Part shown: positions 1-8,784 of the stretch, piece by piece | How the letters are laid out: every line of letters begins with the position of its first letter | How positions within the stretch are numbered: the first letter of the stretch is position 1 | Assembly (NCBI GenBank): GCA_947627345.1 | Contig: CANQVS010000005.1 | Location: 1-64,000, forward strand | From: an uncultured Clostridia bacterium | Lineage (GTDB): Bacteria; Bacillota; Clostridia; Oscillospirales; Acutalibacteraceae | DNA length: 64,000 nucleotides | Reading direction: 5' to 3' | Position numbers and translations under genes: made by a program | The notes under the pieces: generated by a model | What the model saw: the letters and a program-made list of their open reading frames with translations, nothing else | Told to the model about the DNA's origin: nothing | The model's database searches: none

Positions 1-380
1 CAGACATACGCAAGTCCCTTTTTTATAAGCTCCACCGCATAGTCATACATCTGCTCAAAATAGTCCGAGGCATAGTAAAATCTGTCCCCCCAGTCAAAGC
101 CGAGCCACTTTATATCCTCCTTTATGGCGTCCACATACTCGACATCCTCTTTGGTCGGGTTGGTGTCGTCCATACGGAGATTGCAAAGTCCGCCGTACTT
201 ATCGGCTGTCGCGAAATTTACGAAAACCGCCTTTGCGTGTCCTATATGAAGATAACCGTTCGGCTCGGGAGGAAAACGGGTGTGAACCTTTTTTCCGCAG
301 TAATCTCCGCCCTCGGCAATATCCTCGTCAATAAACTGATGTATAAAATTATTAGACATTACTTCTTTATTTTCGTCCAT
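1..380 (-). CDS. glnS: Glutaminyl-tRNA synthetase, N-terminal part (cut by window edge)
   Basis: Class I aminoacyl-tRNA synthetase that charges tRNA-Gln with glutamine in the cytosol. The 126 visible residues carry the GlnRS form of the first signature, [17 protein letters not shown], with HIGH intact, followed by NLRMDDTNP, which is typical of GlnRS and not of bacterial GluRS. The ATG at 378-380 is chosen because AAGAGG lies 7 bases upstream; a second in-frame ATG at 357-359 is less well placed. The gene starts 11 bases after the gltX stop, so the two glutamate-family synthetases are co-transcribed. The C-terminal part lies outside the window. Presence of GlnRS suggests that the organism can make Gln-tRNA directly; gatCAB cannot be assessed here. 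Confidence 0.93.
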   Translation of the reverse strand, partial: MDENKEVMSNNFIHQFIDEDIAEGGDYCGKKVHTRFPPEPNGYLHIGHAKAVFVNFATADKYGGLCNLRMDDTNPTKEDVEYVDAIKEDIKWLGFDWGDRFYYASDYFEQMYDYAVELIKKGLAYV

Positions 381-391
381 AAAATTTCCTC

Positions 392-1849
392 TTAACTTCT
401 TAATTTTTCAAGTCCTTTTTCAAGCCTTTTAAGGCTTTCTTCTCTGCCTAAAATATCGAGAATTTCAATCGCTCCGCCGGGCGTTACTTTCTGTCCCGCC
501 GCCGCGATACGAACGGGCCACATAACCGTTCCGTTTTTAAGCTCCTTTTCAACCGCCATATTGATAAGACAATCGTGTATTGCGTCAAACGTCCAATTCG
601 GCAGAGCCTTTAATCTCTCATACGCCTCTTGCAGATTTACGGGAGCGTTTTCAAGATTCGTCTTGCTCTTTTTATTTATAAATATATCCTTTTCATACTC
701 GGGAAGTTCTGCAAAGAATTTAATCTTTTCGGGAATGTCGGTGAATTTTTCGAGCCGCTGCTGTAAAATTCCCGCAAATTTTGAATAATCAACGTCCCTG
801 TCCCCGAAAACTTCCTTATAATAAGGCATAGCGCGCTCTGTAAATTCCTCGGCGCTCATCGCCTTAATATACTGCTCGTTAAACCACAAAAGCTTATCGT
901 AATCGAATACGGCGGGCGACTTTGAAATTCCCTCGATAAAAAAGTTTTCTTCGAGCTGTTTCATTGAGAAAATTTCCTGATTGTCCTTAGGACACCAGCC
1001 TAAAAGCGCGATATAGTTAATTATCGCCTCGGGCAGGTAGCCGTCCTTTATCAAATCCTCAAAACCCGTTGAGCCGTGGCGTTTGCTCAGCTTGCTCACG
1101 GAGCCGTCCTCGTTTTTGCCCATAATAAGGGGCAGGTGAACATAAGTTGGAATTTCCCATCCGAACGCCTCGTAAAGAAGATTATACTTAGGCGTTGAAC
1201 TAAGATACTCGCTTCCGCGCACGACGTGGGTTATCCCCATAGTATGGTCGTCAATTACGTTTGCGAAATTATAGGTCGGATAACCGTCCGCCTTTATAAG
1301 GATTTGGTCCTGAAGCTCGCTGTTGTCGACTGTAATTTCTCCAAATACCGCGTCAGAAAACGTAGTCTTTCCGCTTAACGGCATTTTTTGCCGTATAACG
1401 TAAGGAATACCCTCTTTGAGCTTTTCGTTGATTTCGTCCTCGCTGAGGTCACGGCAATGCCTGTCATATCCGCCGAACTCGGAGCTTTGCGAAAGCTCTT
1501 CGAGCCTTTCTTTAGAGCAGAAACAGCGGTAAGCCTTTCCCTCGTCTATGAGCCTTTGAGCGTACGGCATATACATTTCTCTGCGCTCGCTCTGAACGTA
1601 GGGCCCGAACTCCCCTCCGACGTCGGGACCCTCGTCGTGAATAATTCCCGCGGTTTTTAGCGTGTCGTAAATTACATCGACAGCTCCCTCGACATATCGT
1701 TCTCTGTCGGTATCCTCAATACGGAGTACAAAATCCCCTCCGTTTGACTTAGCAATCAGATACTCATAAAGCGCCGTCCTCAAATTTCCGACGTGCATAA
1801 ATCCCGTCGGCGACGGAGCATAACGTGTGCGGACCTTTTTAATTACCAT
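392..1849 (-). CDS. gltX: Glutamate--tRNA ligase
   Basis: Charges tRNA-Glu with glutamate in the cytosol. At 485 residues it is full length. The class I signature 1 appears as HVGN around residues 19-22, a common GluRS variant, and signature 2 as KLSKR at 253-257. A zinc site of the bacterial GluRS type is present: Cys109, Cys111, Tyr128 and Cys132. It lies directly upstream of glnS in the same direction with an 11-base gap, so both are probably read from the promoter at 1883-1911. The ATG is preceded by AGGTGATAAT, an acceptable ribosome site. Confidence 0.97.
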   Translation of the reverse strand: MVIKKVRTRYAPSPTGFMHVGNLRTALYEYLIAKSNGGDFVLRIEDTDRERYVEGAVDVIYDTLKTAGIIHDEGPDVGGEFGPYVQSERREMYMPYAQRLIDEGKAYRCFCSKERLEELSQSSEFGGYDRHCRDLSEDEINEKLKEGIPYVIRQKMPLSGKTTFSDAVFGEITVDNSELQDQILIKADGYPTYNFANVIDDHTMGITHVVRGSEYLSSTPKYNLLYEAFGWEIPTYVHLPLIMGKNEDGSVSKLSKRHGSTGFEDLIKDGYLPEAIINYIALLGWCPKDNQEIFSMKQLEENFFIEGISKSPAVFDYDKLLWFNEQYIKAMSAEEFTERAMPYYKEVFGDRDVDYSKFAGILQQRLEKFTDIPEKIKFFAELPEYEKDIFINKKSKTNLENAPVNLQEAYERLKALPNWTFDAIHDCLINMAVEKELKNGTVMWPVRIAAAGQKVTPGGAIEILDILGREESLKRLEKGLEKLRS

Positions 1850-1882
1850 ATTATCACCTATAATTAATTTCAGTTAAATTTT

Positions 1883-1911
1883 ATTATAGCATAATTTTAA
1901 TTCGGAGTAAA
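1883..1911 (-). promoter_or_regulatory. SigA-type promoter of gltX-glnS
   Basis: On the minus strand TTTACT (1906-1911) and TATAAT (1883-1888) are separated by 17 bases, about 35 bases before the gltX ATG. The -10 box is a perfect match and the -35 box matches at four of six positions. The rest of the 1850-2048 gap holds nothing else that I recognise. Confidence 0.65.
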
Positions 1912-2048
1912 GACAATAAACTTTATAATCAGTCCGCCTTAGTTATATGATAAAAAAAGAGTGCTATTCAAACATTTCTTTAAAGCTTGTTAAGTCATAG
2001 CGGTTAACGCTTTATCGGCAACTCGATTCCCATAAAGTAATATAAAGT

Positions 2049-2077
2049 AAAAACGGCTCCGATTGGAGCCGTTTTTT
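2049..2077 (-). terminator. Rho-independent terminator of the G5/3D gene
   Basis: A 12-base arm (2049-2060) and its complement (2065-2076) enclose a GATT loop, with T-runs on both sides so that it can act in both directions. The stem overlaps the stop codon of the upstream gene, so termination follows translation immediately. Confidence 0.85.
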
Positions 2078-3095
2078 ACGCTAAAACATATATGTTTACA
2101 TTTCTTCTGCCGAATTGGATACAGGTGCTTTCCTTAGGATAGAAAAGGTCGACAACAGTATTGCTTGTGTAAACAAATCCGCCTGTATCATTCGCTACAG
2201 CGTAGCCGTAAACGAAACTTCCGTCGGGGCTTTGGATATAAAGCTTTGAGCCGTACGGAATTACTCTCGGGTTAACCGCCACACCGCCGATATGAACTCG
2301 GCTTCCGACCGCCGTATACGCGCCTACCTCTGAGGAGTACGCGGTAGCAGGTCCCTTTACTACCTTCTTATATGCAATCTTCTTTCCGTTATGGTCGTAA
2401 AGCGTTCCGATTCCGCCCTTAGACTTTGTTTTGAACGAAGTCGGGTTGTTTACGAGCATATGGTAGTTTTTGCGCTTTGTACCTACAAGTACAACTTTCT
2501 TTTTTGACTTCTTAGTGATTTTGGTTGCCGATACAATTGTCTTGGTAATCTTGCCATTGACAATCTTCTTGGTATAGGTAACTCTCTTTGAGCCTTTCTT
2601 ACCCTTTTTGGTAACCTTTTTCTGTCCGACATATAAAGAAGCTGTTTTCTTCTTTACTGTCTTGTACATTACTTTCTTTGTTTTGGTCGTCTTTTTAAAG
2701 GAAACACGGTTTACTTTAATCTTTGTGTTTTCCTTTACTTTAGCCTTCAGGCTCTTGTCAACCGTATCGTACTCGCCGAGCTTGATGTTTGCGTGCTCAA
2801 GCGCGTCCTCTACGTCCGTCTTGGGAACATCGTACTTTTTGTAGCCCTTTGCCCCCACTTTGATGTTTACAGTAACTCCGTCGACAATATCAAAATCGCC
2901 CGTCTTGTTACTTACAATTGCGTCTCCGTTAGGAAGAACAAGAAGTTCATCGCTAACTTGCGTTTCCGTATTGGTTGAATTTTCGTCAGAAATTGCCTGT
3001 GCTGATACGGAAAAAACAGATGTCCATAAAATAGTCATAGCCGCAACAGCTGTGATTACCTTAATGGCTGGACGCTGATTTTCTGTGTTTGCCAT
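2076..3095 (-). CDS. Secreted G5 and 3D domain cell-wall protein (YabE/RpfB-like)
   Basis: Probable peptidoglycan-active surface protein. A hydrophobic segment at residues 12-34 ends in an Ala-rich stretch and looks like a signal peptide or anchor. A DUF348-like segment follows at about 50-120, then a lysine-rich G5 domain at about 130-215 ending in VLVGTK. The C-terminal 90 residues are a 3D domain, related to the MltA lytic transglycosylase fold, with ANDTGG and VVDLF carrying the conserved aspartates. The order resembles B. subtilis YabE. No separate lysozyme-like domain is seen. The gene stands alone between its consensus promoter and its own terminator. Whether it cleaves or only binds the wall is inference. 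Confidence 0.88.
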   Translation of the reverse strand: MANTENQRPAIKVITAVAAMTILWTSVFSVSAQAISDENSTNTETQVSDELLVLPNGDAIVSNKTGDFDIVDGVTVNIKVGAKGYKKYDVPKTDVEDALEHANIKLGEYDTVDKSLKAKVKENTKIKVNRVSFKKTTKTKKVMYKTVKKKTASLYVGQKKVTKKGKKGSKRVTYTKKIVNGKITKTIVSATKITKKSKKKVVLVGTKRKNYHMLVNNPTSFKTKSKGGIGTLYDHNGKKIAYKKVVKGPATAYSSEVGAYTAVGSRVHIGGVAVNPRVIPYGSKLYIQSPDGSFVYGYAVANDTGGFVYTSNTVVDLFYPKESTCIQFGRRNVNIYVLA

Positions 3096-3176
3096 TAAAT
3101 TTCTCCTTAGTATTCAATTATAAAGATTTGCAACAAAACTTGCAGACGAATACGCCTGTTTTTTTGCTACGATAGA

Positions 3177-3205
3177 ATTATACGAGCAAAACGAAAAATT
3201 GTCAA
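3177..3205 (-). promoter_or_regulatory. Perfect consensus SigA promoter of the G5/3D gene
   Basis: On the minus strand TTGACA (3200-3205) and TATAAT (3177-3182) are spaced by exactly 17 bases, a full match to the housekeeping consensus. The expected 5' leader is about 75 bases and ends in AAGGAG before the ATG. Such a strong promoter suggests high basal expression or a repressor. Confidence 0.88.
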
Positions 3206-3232
3206 CAACTTTGAAATTAAGTTTTTGTGCAA

Positions 3233-3253
3233 TTTGACGATGTATTCGTCAAA
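3233..3253. promoter_or_regulatory. 8-bp inverted repeat upstream of the promoter (possible operator)
   Basis: TTTGACGA and TCGTCAAA flank the 5-base centre TGTAT. The repeat lies about 28 bases upstream of the -35 box of the G5/3D gene. The 9-mer GACGAATAC found in it (minus strand) recurs on the plus strand at about 3144-3152 in the 5' leader. A bound regulator is inferred only. Confidence 0.4.
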
Positions 3254-3258
3254 AAAAC

Positions 3259-3514
3259 ATACATTTTTCTTTTTATTTCCTTTAATTCATAATAAAAAGA
3301 CTTCATTTTTTGTTAGTTTTGCAAGAAATCGGGGTATTACTTTCCTGTAACTTTTGTAATTTTTCTGTAACTATTCATTTTTTGTCACATTTTATACTCT
3401 GCCTTGAAAAAATCAAAATCCCAAAAAGGTTAGGAAAATAAGGAAATTTTCCTTATTTATTAAGGAAATATATGTTGAATTATACAAATTTTGTATCCCC
3501 TAAAGAGAATTTTT
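3259..3514. other. AT-rich gene-free stretch with an 11-bp palindrome
   Basis: No coding region is visible. The one clear structure is an 11-base inverted repeat around a single central T (arms 3436-3446 and 3448-3458, AAATAAGGAAA and its complement), followed by a third half-copy, TTAAGGAAATA. There are also two CTGTAACT repeats near 3346 and 3365. Function unknown. Confidence 0.4.
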
Positions 3515-4227
3515 GTATCTCCTCGTCAGACATTATATTCCCTCTCTGAAAGCCATATCCCCCAGATATTTCTTACTCTAACTCGTTTTGGATAGGGAGT
3601 ACAGGCTCCTCAAAAAATCTTTATATATAAGTTTTCTCCCTATCTAACTTTAGATAGGGAGATTAATTTTTATATCTCCACGTCAAACATTGCAGTCCCT
3701 ATCGGACAATTCATCTCCCCCATATAATTGTGCCATTCTCTTATTTTGGATATGGAGGACAGGTTCTGCTGTAGACTTTTCATTAAATAAAACGTGGGAT
3801 AGAATAAAAATTAATTCTATTAGACGTTTCCTTTATTTCTCTTTGGATAGTAAAGAAAGGTTCAGCAAAAAATTTTATATATCTTCGTCAAACATTGCAG
3901 TCCCTCTCGGAAATTCATATCTCCCATACGATTGTGCCCTTATCTTGTTTTGGATAGGGAGGACAGGCTCCTCAAAAATCTTTATATATAAGTTTTCTCT
4001 CTATCTAATTTTAGATAAGGGGATTAATTTTTATATCTCCACGTCAGACATTGCAGTCCCTATCGGACAATTCATCTCCCCCATATAATTGTGCCATTCT
4101 CTTATTTTGGATATGGAGGACAGTTTCTGCGGTAGACTTTTTTCAAACTTTTCCTCTAAATCCAATTTGAAAAGGAAATAAAAGGTTACCTTTAAATTTT
4201 TAATTCTTAACTCTTAATTTTTAATTT
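3515..4227 (+). repeat. Intergenic repeat cluster 1 (four cores, orientation A)
   Basis: Core copies in orientation A (reading ATATCTCC ... GGTTCTGC on the plus strand) lie at about 3515-3611, 3671-3780, 3876-3976 and 4032-4142. Between them are module H1 hairpins (3635-3662 and 3996-4022; arms CTCCCTATCTAA and its complement), one module H2 hairpin (3789-3829; ACGTGGGATAGAAT and its partner) and a partial core at 3841-3866. The cluster ends with an L-type hairpin (about 4147-4182) and TTAATTCTTAA-type runs (about 4195-4227). Short open frames cross the cores, but they have no ribosome sites and differ in frame between copies, so I do not call them genes. Confidence 0.9.
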
Positions 4228-4285
4228 AAAAACCCCTGACGTTTATACTGTATCTAAAAAAGATAAAGTCGTAAACATCAGGGGG
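4227..4285 (-). terminator. Terminator of hisS-aspS
   Basis: On the minus strand CCCCTGATGTTTAC pairs with the complementary segment TAAACGTCAGGGG, an inner TATCT/AGATA stem forms the tip, and a T-run follows at 4227-4232. It lies 29 bases after the aspS stop. The architecture (C-rich foot, AAACGT, TATC/GATA tip) resembles the three terminators at 10465, 10716 and 13494. Confidence 0.85.
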
Positions 4286-4313
4286 AAATTCATTTAAAAT
4301 ATAAATTGTATGT

Positions 4314-6095
4314 TTAACGCGGAGATATTGAAAGTCCCAAAACGTCCAAACTCTCGCCGTCTACCTCTGACGGACACCCGCTCATAAGCTCGGACGCGTT
4401 TTGAACCTTGGGGAATGCCGTAACATCACGCAGGCTCTGCGCCTTACACATAAGCATAACAACCCTGTCAAGACCTATTCCCATACCTCCGTGAGGCGGA
4501 GCGCCGTATTTGTACGCCTCGACAAGGAATCCGAATTTTGCTTCAATCTCCTCATCGCTCATCTTTAAAGCGCGGAACATCTTCTGCTGTAGCTCGTAAT
4601 CGGTAATTCTGATTGAGCCCGAACTTAGCTCCGTTCCGTTGAGGGTTAAATCGTACGCTTTCGCAATTACCTTGCCCTTATCCTCCTCGTTGTCGAGGTA
4701 CTTCAGGCAGTCCTCTCTCGGCATTGTAAACGGGTGGTGCATAGCGACCCACTCATTACTCTCCTCATCAAACTCAAAGAACGGAAAGTCCACAATCCAC
4801 ACAAATTTAAACGTATCGGGGATTATGTCGAGCCTCTTCGCTACAGCGAGGCGGAGCGCTCCGAGTACGGGAAGAACTACGCTGTTTTTGTCCGCGACAA
4901 TAAGCACAACGTCGCCCTTTTGCGCGCCTGTTCTTTCCAAAATGCTCTCAAGCTCGCCCTCCTTCATAAATTTCTTAAACGAGCAGGACGGCTCGTCCTC
5001 AACCCAGCGAATAAAGGCTAAACCCTTCGCGCCGATTCCACGCGCGTATTCCGTCAGTTTATCTATCTCCTTGCGCGTATAAACACCTGACGCGTTTTTA
5101 GCGACAATACAGCGCACGGAGCCTCCCTCTTTTATCGGGTTGCTGAACACGCCGAAACCGCTGTCCTTTACAAGCTCGGAAATATCCTGAATTTCCATTT
5201 TAAAACGTGTGTCGGGCTTGTCGGAGCCGTAGGTATTCATAGCGTACTCATAGCTCATCTTCTCAAACGGGGTCTCAATCTCCTGTCCGAGAACCTCCTT
5301 AAACAAACGCTTGAAAAGTCCCTCGTTAATCTCCATAATTTCGTCCATATCCGCAAAGCTTAACTCCATATCAATCTGAGTGAACTCGGGCTGGCGGTCG
5401 GCTCTCAAATCCTCGTCACGGAAACACCTCGCAAGCTGAATATATCGGTCAAATCCCGACAGCATAAGGAGTTGCTTGTAAATCTGCGGGGACTGGGGAA
5501 GCGCGTAAAATTTACCCTGATGAATACGAGAGGGGACAAGATAATTCCTTGCGCCCTCGGGAGTGCTTTTTATCATCATCGGGGTTTCTATCTCTATAAA
5601 ACCGTTTTCGTAAAAATAATCCCTCGTAATTTTCGCAATTTTACTTCTCATTATGAGGTTATCCTGCAGGGGCTTGCGCCTTAAATCAAGATAGCGGTGT
5701 TTAAGCCTTAATTCTTCGCTTGTTTTGCTCTCGTCAACAATCTCGAAAGGCGGAGTCTGCGCCTTGGAAAGAATACGAAGCTCCTCAACCCGGATTTCAA
5801 TATCTCCCGTGGGGATTTTATCCGTCTTTGCGCTTCTTTCGCAGACCTTTCCCCTTACAGCCAGCACAAACTCGCTTCGGCAGGAGCCTGCCTTTTCAAA
5901 AACTCCCTTATCGGTATCATCGCCAAACGCAAGCTGAACAATTCCCGTGCGGTCGCGCAAATCAATAAAAATAAGCTGTCCGAGGTCGCGCTGACGCTGA
6001 ACCCAGCCGAAAAGCGTAACTTCCCTTCCTGCGTCCTTAATTCTCAAATCACCGCACATATCGGTTCTTTTAAGACCTGTCATAAATTCTGCCAT
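4314..6095 (-). CDS. aspS: Aspartate--tRNA ligase (bacterial type)
   Basis: Class II synthetase charging tRNA-Asp. The 593 residues give the usual bacterial layout: an N-terminal OB-fold anticodon domain (about 1-110), a catalytic core split by a GAD insertion (about 285-420), motif 2 around FRDEDLRADRQPEF at 225-238, and motif 3 GIGLDRVVML near residue 550. It starts 5 bases after the hisS stop with GGAG in the gap and ends at its own terminator, forming the hisS-aspS operon common in Firmicutes. I cannot tell from the motifs whether it discriminates tRNA-Asp from tRNA-Asn. Confidence 0.97.
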   Translation of the reverse strand: MAEFMTGLKRTDMCGDLRIKDAGREVTLFGWVQRQRDLGQLIFIDLRDRTGIVQLAFGDDTDKGVFEKAGSCRSEFVLAVRGKVCERSAKTDKIPTGDIEIRVEELRILSKAQTPPFEIVDESKTSEELRLKHRYLDLRRKPLQDNLIMRSKIAKITRDYFYENGFIEIETPMMIKSTPEGARNYLVPSRIHQGKFYALPQSPQIYKQLLMLSGFDRYIQLARCFRDEDLRADRQPEFTQIDMELSFADMDEIMEINEGLFKRLFKEVLGQEIETPFEKMSYEYAMNTYGSDKPDTRFKMEIQDISELVKDSGFGVFSNPIKEGGSVRCIVAKNASGVYTRKEIDKLTEYARGIGAKGLAFIRWVEDEPSCSFKKFMKEGELESILERTGAQKGDVVLIVADKNSVVLPVLGALRLAVAKRLDIIPDTFKFVWIVDFPFFEFDEESNEWVAMHHPFTMPREDCLKYLDNEEDKGKVIAKAYDLTLNGTELSSGSIRITDYELQQKMFRALKMSDEEIEAKFGFLVEAYKYGAPPHGGMGIGLDRVVMLMCKAQSLRDVTAFPKVQNASELMSGCPSEVDGESLDVLGLSISPR

Positions 6096-6100
6096 ATTAA

Positions 6101-7396
6101 TTACTCCACATTCTCAAATTTTGACGCCGTATAAAGCGCGATGAATCTTTCGGCAAAGCTTTCGTCAAGCGCAAGCTCTGTCTGTTCGCCAGTTGTCATA
6201 TTTTTAACCTTAGCGCGTCCCTCTTCAAGCTCGTTGTCGCCGAGAACCATACTAAACCGCGCTCCGATTTTATCGGCATATTTCATCTGCGCCCTTAAAC
6301 CGCGTCCGACAACGTCGCCCTCGGCAAAAAGACCGCTGTTTCTTATCATATTTACAATCTCAAATGCCTTTTCCTGCGCGTTTTCACCCAACCCCGCGAC
6401 ATACAGCGCGCACGGCTCGGGCAAGGGAATTTCAATATCCTGATTATCCATAACCATAAGAAGTCTTTCGATTCCCATAGCGTAGCCCAGAGAGGGAAGA
6501 CGGGGACCTCCCAATTCCTCAACAAGGCCGTCGTAACGTCCGCCTCCGCAGACCGTACCCTGACTTCCGATTGCGTTTGAAACAAATTCAAACACGGTTT
6601 TCGTGTAGTAGTCAAGTCCCCGCACAATAGACGGATTAACCTTAAACTCCACACCCGCGACCGCGAGATACTTTTTAACCTGCTCAAAGTGGCTGTTACA
6701 GTCGCCGCAGAGAAAATCCAAAATACTCGGCGCGCCTTTCGCTATTTCGGCGCAGTAGGGATTCTTGCAGTCGATAAGACGCATAGGATTTTTCTCAAGA
6801 CGGTTAAGGCAGTTTTTACATAGCTCGTCCTTGTGCTCGGAAAAATACTTTTTTAACGCCTCGTTGTATTTAGGACGGCAGTCGGGACAGCCGATTGAGT
6901 TGATTTCAAGCTGTAGATTTTCAACCTGCAATCGTTTAAATATTGAAAGGGCGAGCAAGATAACCTCCGCGTCAGCCGCGGGCGAGGAGGTGCCGTACTC
7001 CTCAATGCCGAACTGATGAAATTCCCTGAGTCTTCCCGCCTGCGGTTTTTCATATCTGTAGCAGGATGTAAGATAATACGCTTTTATCGGAAGTCCCTCG
7101 TTTATGAGAGAGTTTTCCAAAACCGCTCTCGCCGCGCCTGCCGTTCCCTCTGGACGCAGAGTTACGCTCTCTCCGCCCTTTGTATCGAACGTATACATTT
7201 CTTTCTGAACGACGTCGGTCGTCTGACCCACTCCGCGCGCAAAAAGCTCGGTATGCTCAAACACGGGGGTGCGGATTTCCTTAAAACCGAAATTTTCCGC
7301 CTCCTCGCGCATTATATTTTCAACGAACTGCCAGCGGTAACTCCGCTTGGGCAGTACGTCCTCTGTTCCTTTAATTTTCTTAGTGATTACTCCCAT
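6101..7396 (-). CDS. hisS: Histidine--tRNA ligase
   Basis: Class II synthetase that charges tRNA-His. At 431 residues it is the normal length. Motif 2 is seen at 114-130 (YRYEKPQAGRLREFHQFG), the histidine-specific HisA signature RGLDYYTKTVFE at 259-270, and motif 3 in the following 70 residues, near CGGGRYDGLVEELGG. The cysteine-bearing insertion (Cys170, 173, 193, 196, 210, 215, 230, 233) is usual in bacterial HisRS. The ATG is preceded by CGGAGT. No promoter is convincing in the 35 bases between the leader terminator and the ATG, so expression probably depends on read-through of the leader RNA at 7433-7597. Confidence 0.97.
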   Translation of the reverse strand: MGVITKKIKGTEDVLPKRSYRWQFVENIMREEAENFGFKEIRTPVFEHTELFARGVGQTTDVVQKEMYTFDTKGGESVTLRPEGTAGAARAVLENSLINEGLPIKAYYLTSCYRYEKPQAGRLREFHQFGIEEYGTSSPAADAEVILLALSIFKRLQVENLQLEINSIGCPDCRPKYNEALKKYFSEHKDELCKNCLNRLEKNPMRLIDCKNPYCAEIAKGAPSILDFLCGDCNSHFEQVKKYLAVAGVEFKVNPSIVRGLDYYTKTVFEFVSNAIGSQGTVCGGGRYDGLVEELGGPRLPSLGYAMGIERLLMVMDNQDIEIPLPEPCALYVAGLGENAQEKAFEIVNMIRNSGLFAEGDVVGRGLRAQMKYADKIGARFSMVLGDNELEEGRAKVKNMTTGEQTELALDESFAERFIALYTASKFENVE

Positions 7397-7432
7397 ATCA
7401 TACTCCGTAAAAATTTTATCTTATAAAACATC

Positions 7433-7597
7433 AAAAAGATGTCCCCGGCTTTAAGGCGGGGAACATATTTCGTTCGGCTAAAGTACAATCTTCAACTAAA
7501 CGGTACTTGCGCCTCAAGCGCTCCTGCTCGTTAAAAGCGGAGCTTTAATACAGCTATCGGGCAGCAATCGCCGCCCAATAACGCCTTATTTTTTAAT
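7433..7597 (-). ncRNA. Structured leader RNA of hisS-aspS, ending in a terminator
   Basis: The minus strand can fold into four successive hairpins. P1 is GGGCGGC/GCTGCCC with a GATT loop (7576-7559). P2 is GCTCC/GGAGC with an inner GCT/AGC stem (7543-7520). P3 is GGC/GCC plus AAGTAC/GTACTT (7513-7476). P4 is a GC-rich terminator hairpin (7466-7439) followed by CTTTTT (7438-7433). TAAGGCG at 7588-7582 is complementary over 7 bases to CGCCTTA at 7458-7452, inside the P4 side, so an antiterminator is possible. There is no T-box sequence (GGTGGNACCGCG). It could regulate hisS by attenuation or be a free small RNA such as 6S, which lies near aspS in B. subtilis; the hairpin series argues against the 6S rod shape. 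Confidence 0.6.
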
Positions 7598-7603
7598 TTT
7601 AAA

Positions 7604-7632
7604 ATTTTACTTAATAATATTTCTCCAGTCAA
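7604..7632 (-). promoter_or_regulatory. Promoter of the hisS leader RNA
   Basis: On the minus strand TTGACT (7627-7632) and TAAAAT (7604-7609) are spaced by 17 bases, each one mismatch from consensus. It overlaps the last codons of mgsA and would start RNA near 7597. Confidence 0.75.
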
Positions 7633-8002
7633 GGTCTCCTCTTTCAAGACCGTGGATAAGCACCTCGGCGGTCGCGATATTTGTAGCGACGGGGATATTG
7701 TGCATATCGCAAAGGCGCAAAAGATTCATATCGTTAGGCTCGTTAGGCTTTGGATTAAGCGGGTCGCGGAAGAACAGAAGCATATCTATCTCGTTGCAGG
7801 CGATACGCGCGGCAATCTGCTGGTCACCGCCCTGAGAGCCTGCCAAAAAGCCCGTAATTTTAAGACCTGTAGCCTCTGAAATAATTTTACCCGTTGTGCC
7901 TGTTGCGCAAAGATTATTTCTGCTTAAAATACCGCAGTACGCAATGCAAAACTGTATCATTAACTCTTTTTTCTCATCGTGGGCAATAAGTGCAATATTC
8001 AT
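7607..8002 (-). CDS. mgsA: Methylglyoxal synthase
   Basis: Converts dihydroxyacetone phosphate to methylglyoxal and phosphate, a bypass of lower glycolysis used when sugar phosphates accumulate. The 131 residues carry the family motifs: TGTTGK (about 36-41), the SQGGDQQIA segment with the catalytic aspartate (about 56-64), and LLFFRDPL (about 75-82). AATTGGAGGTATAGT before the ATG is a strong ribosome site. It lies 41 bases after the minD-like gene on the same strand; mgsA next to minD and rodA is common in Clostridia. The leader-RNA promoter sits in its last codons. Confidence 0.95.
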   Translation of the reverse strand: MNIALIAHDEKKELMIQFCIAYCGILSRNNLCATGTTGKIISEATGLKITGFLAGSQGGDQQIAARIACNEIDMLLFFRDPLNPKPNEPNDMNLLRLCDMHNIPVATNIATAEVLIHGLERGDLDWRNIIK

Positions 8003-8043
8003 ACTATACCTCCAATTTACACGAATTTTCTATATTATCCTCT

Positions 8044-8784
8044 TTATCCTTTAAATGCGAGCGGAACGTCAATACCGTCTATTCTCTTTGCAAGACAGTC
8101 AAAAACCGTAACCGCAGGGCTCCAGTTAAGCCCCACACAGCCGTTTTGGAGAATTGTGCTCAAACGCACGTCAAACGGCACAAGCGCGATAAGCCGTACC
8201 GCAACAATGTCGATAATCTCGTCCAAATCCTCGTAACAGCCGAGCTGTTCAAACTGCTTTCTGTCAAATTTATTAATAATAAGACGTATATCATCAATTT
8301 CAAGTCCTGAAAGGCGCGTTCTTATTTTAACCGCTCCCCGAATACTCGTAGGCTCCGCGTTGGTAACAATTAACGCTCTGTCTGAGGGAGCCGCCGCGGT
8401 TGCAAAACCCGAACCGATACCCGCGGGCGAGTCAATTATAACGTAATCGTAATCGTTTTTCAAATCATTTACAAGCTGTTTAAAAACAGACGGGCTGATT
8501 TCATTGTCGGTATCAAACGGCGCCGCCATAAGAAAAAGTCCATCGATATTTTTACTCTTGTAAACCGCGTCCGAGGGCTTGCAGTTACCGCATATGGCGT
8601 CCGAGCAGTCAAAAAGGATTTCCTCCTCAACGTCAAGCATAAGGTCAAGTCCGCGCATACCGCAGTCGCAGTCAATCAGCAAAACCTTTTTGTTCTGTTT
8701 TACCAAAGCAACTGAAAGTCCGACGCATACGGTGGATTTACCCGTACCGCCTTTTCCCGAAGCCACTACAATAACGTCGTTCAT
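8044..8784 (-). CDS. minD: MinD/ParA-family ATPase
   Basis: Deviant Walker ATPase of the MinD branch, normally a membrane-associated partner of MinC that places the division septum. The KGGTGKS motif with signature lysine Lys11 and P-loop Lys16 is intact, DCDCGMRGLDLML matches the MinD switch region, and YVIIDSPAG is the Walker B strand. The C-terminus ends LAKRIDGIDVPLAFKG, without the basic amphipathic helix that anchors typical MinD. No minC or minE lies beside it. It may be a divergent MinD or a related FlhG/ParA-like protein. mgsA follows, and nth lies upstream behind a terminator. Confidence 0.8.
   Translation of the reverse strand: MNDVIVVASGKGGTGKSTVCVGLSVALVKQNKKVLLIDCDCGMRGLDLMLDVEEEILFDCSDAICGNCKPSDAVYKSKNIDGLFLMAAPFDTDNEISPSVFKQLVNDLKNDYDYVIIDSPAGIGSGFATAAAPSDRALIVTNAEPTSIRGAVKIRTRLSGLEIDDIRLIINKFDRKQFEQLGCYEDLDEIIDIVAVRLIALVPFDVRLSTILQNGCVGLNWSPAVTVFDCLAKRIDGIDVPLAFKG

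Noticed and set aside
3690..4088. Open frames in the repeats, beginning MQSLSDN and containing LFWIGRTGSAVDF, found in most clusters
   Set aside because: They start with TTG without ribosome sites, change frame from copy to copy, and some copies (for example near 39127) have in-frame stops. Conservation is explained by the DNA repeat and its stems.
7397..7606. T-box leader for hisS
   Set aside because: No GGTGGNACCGCG sequence is found before the terminator, unlike the clear T-box before valS.
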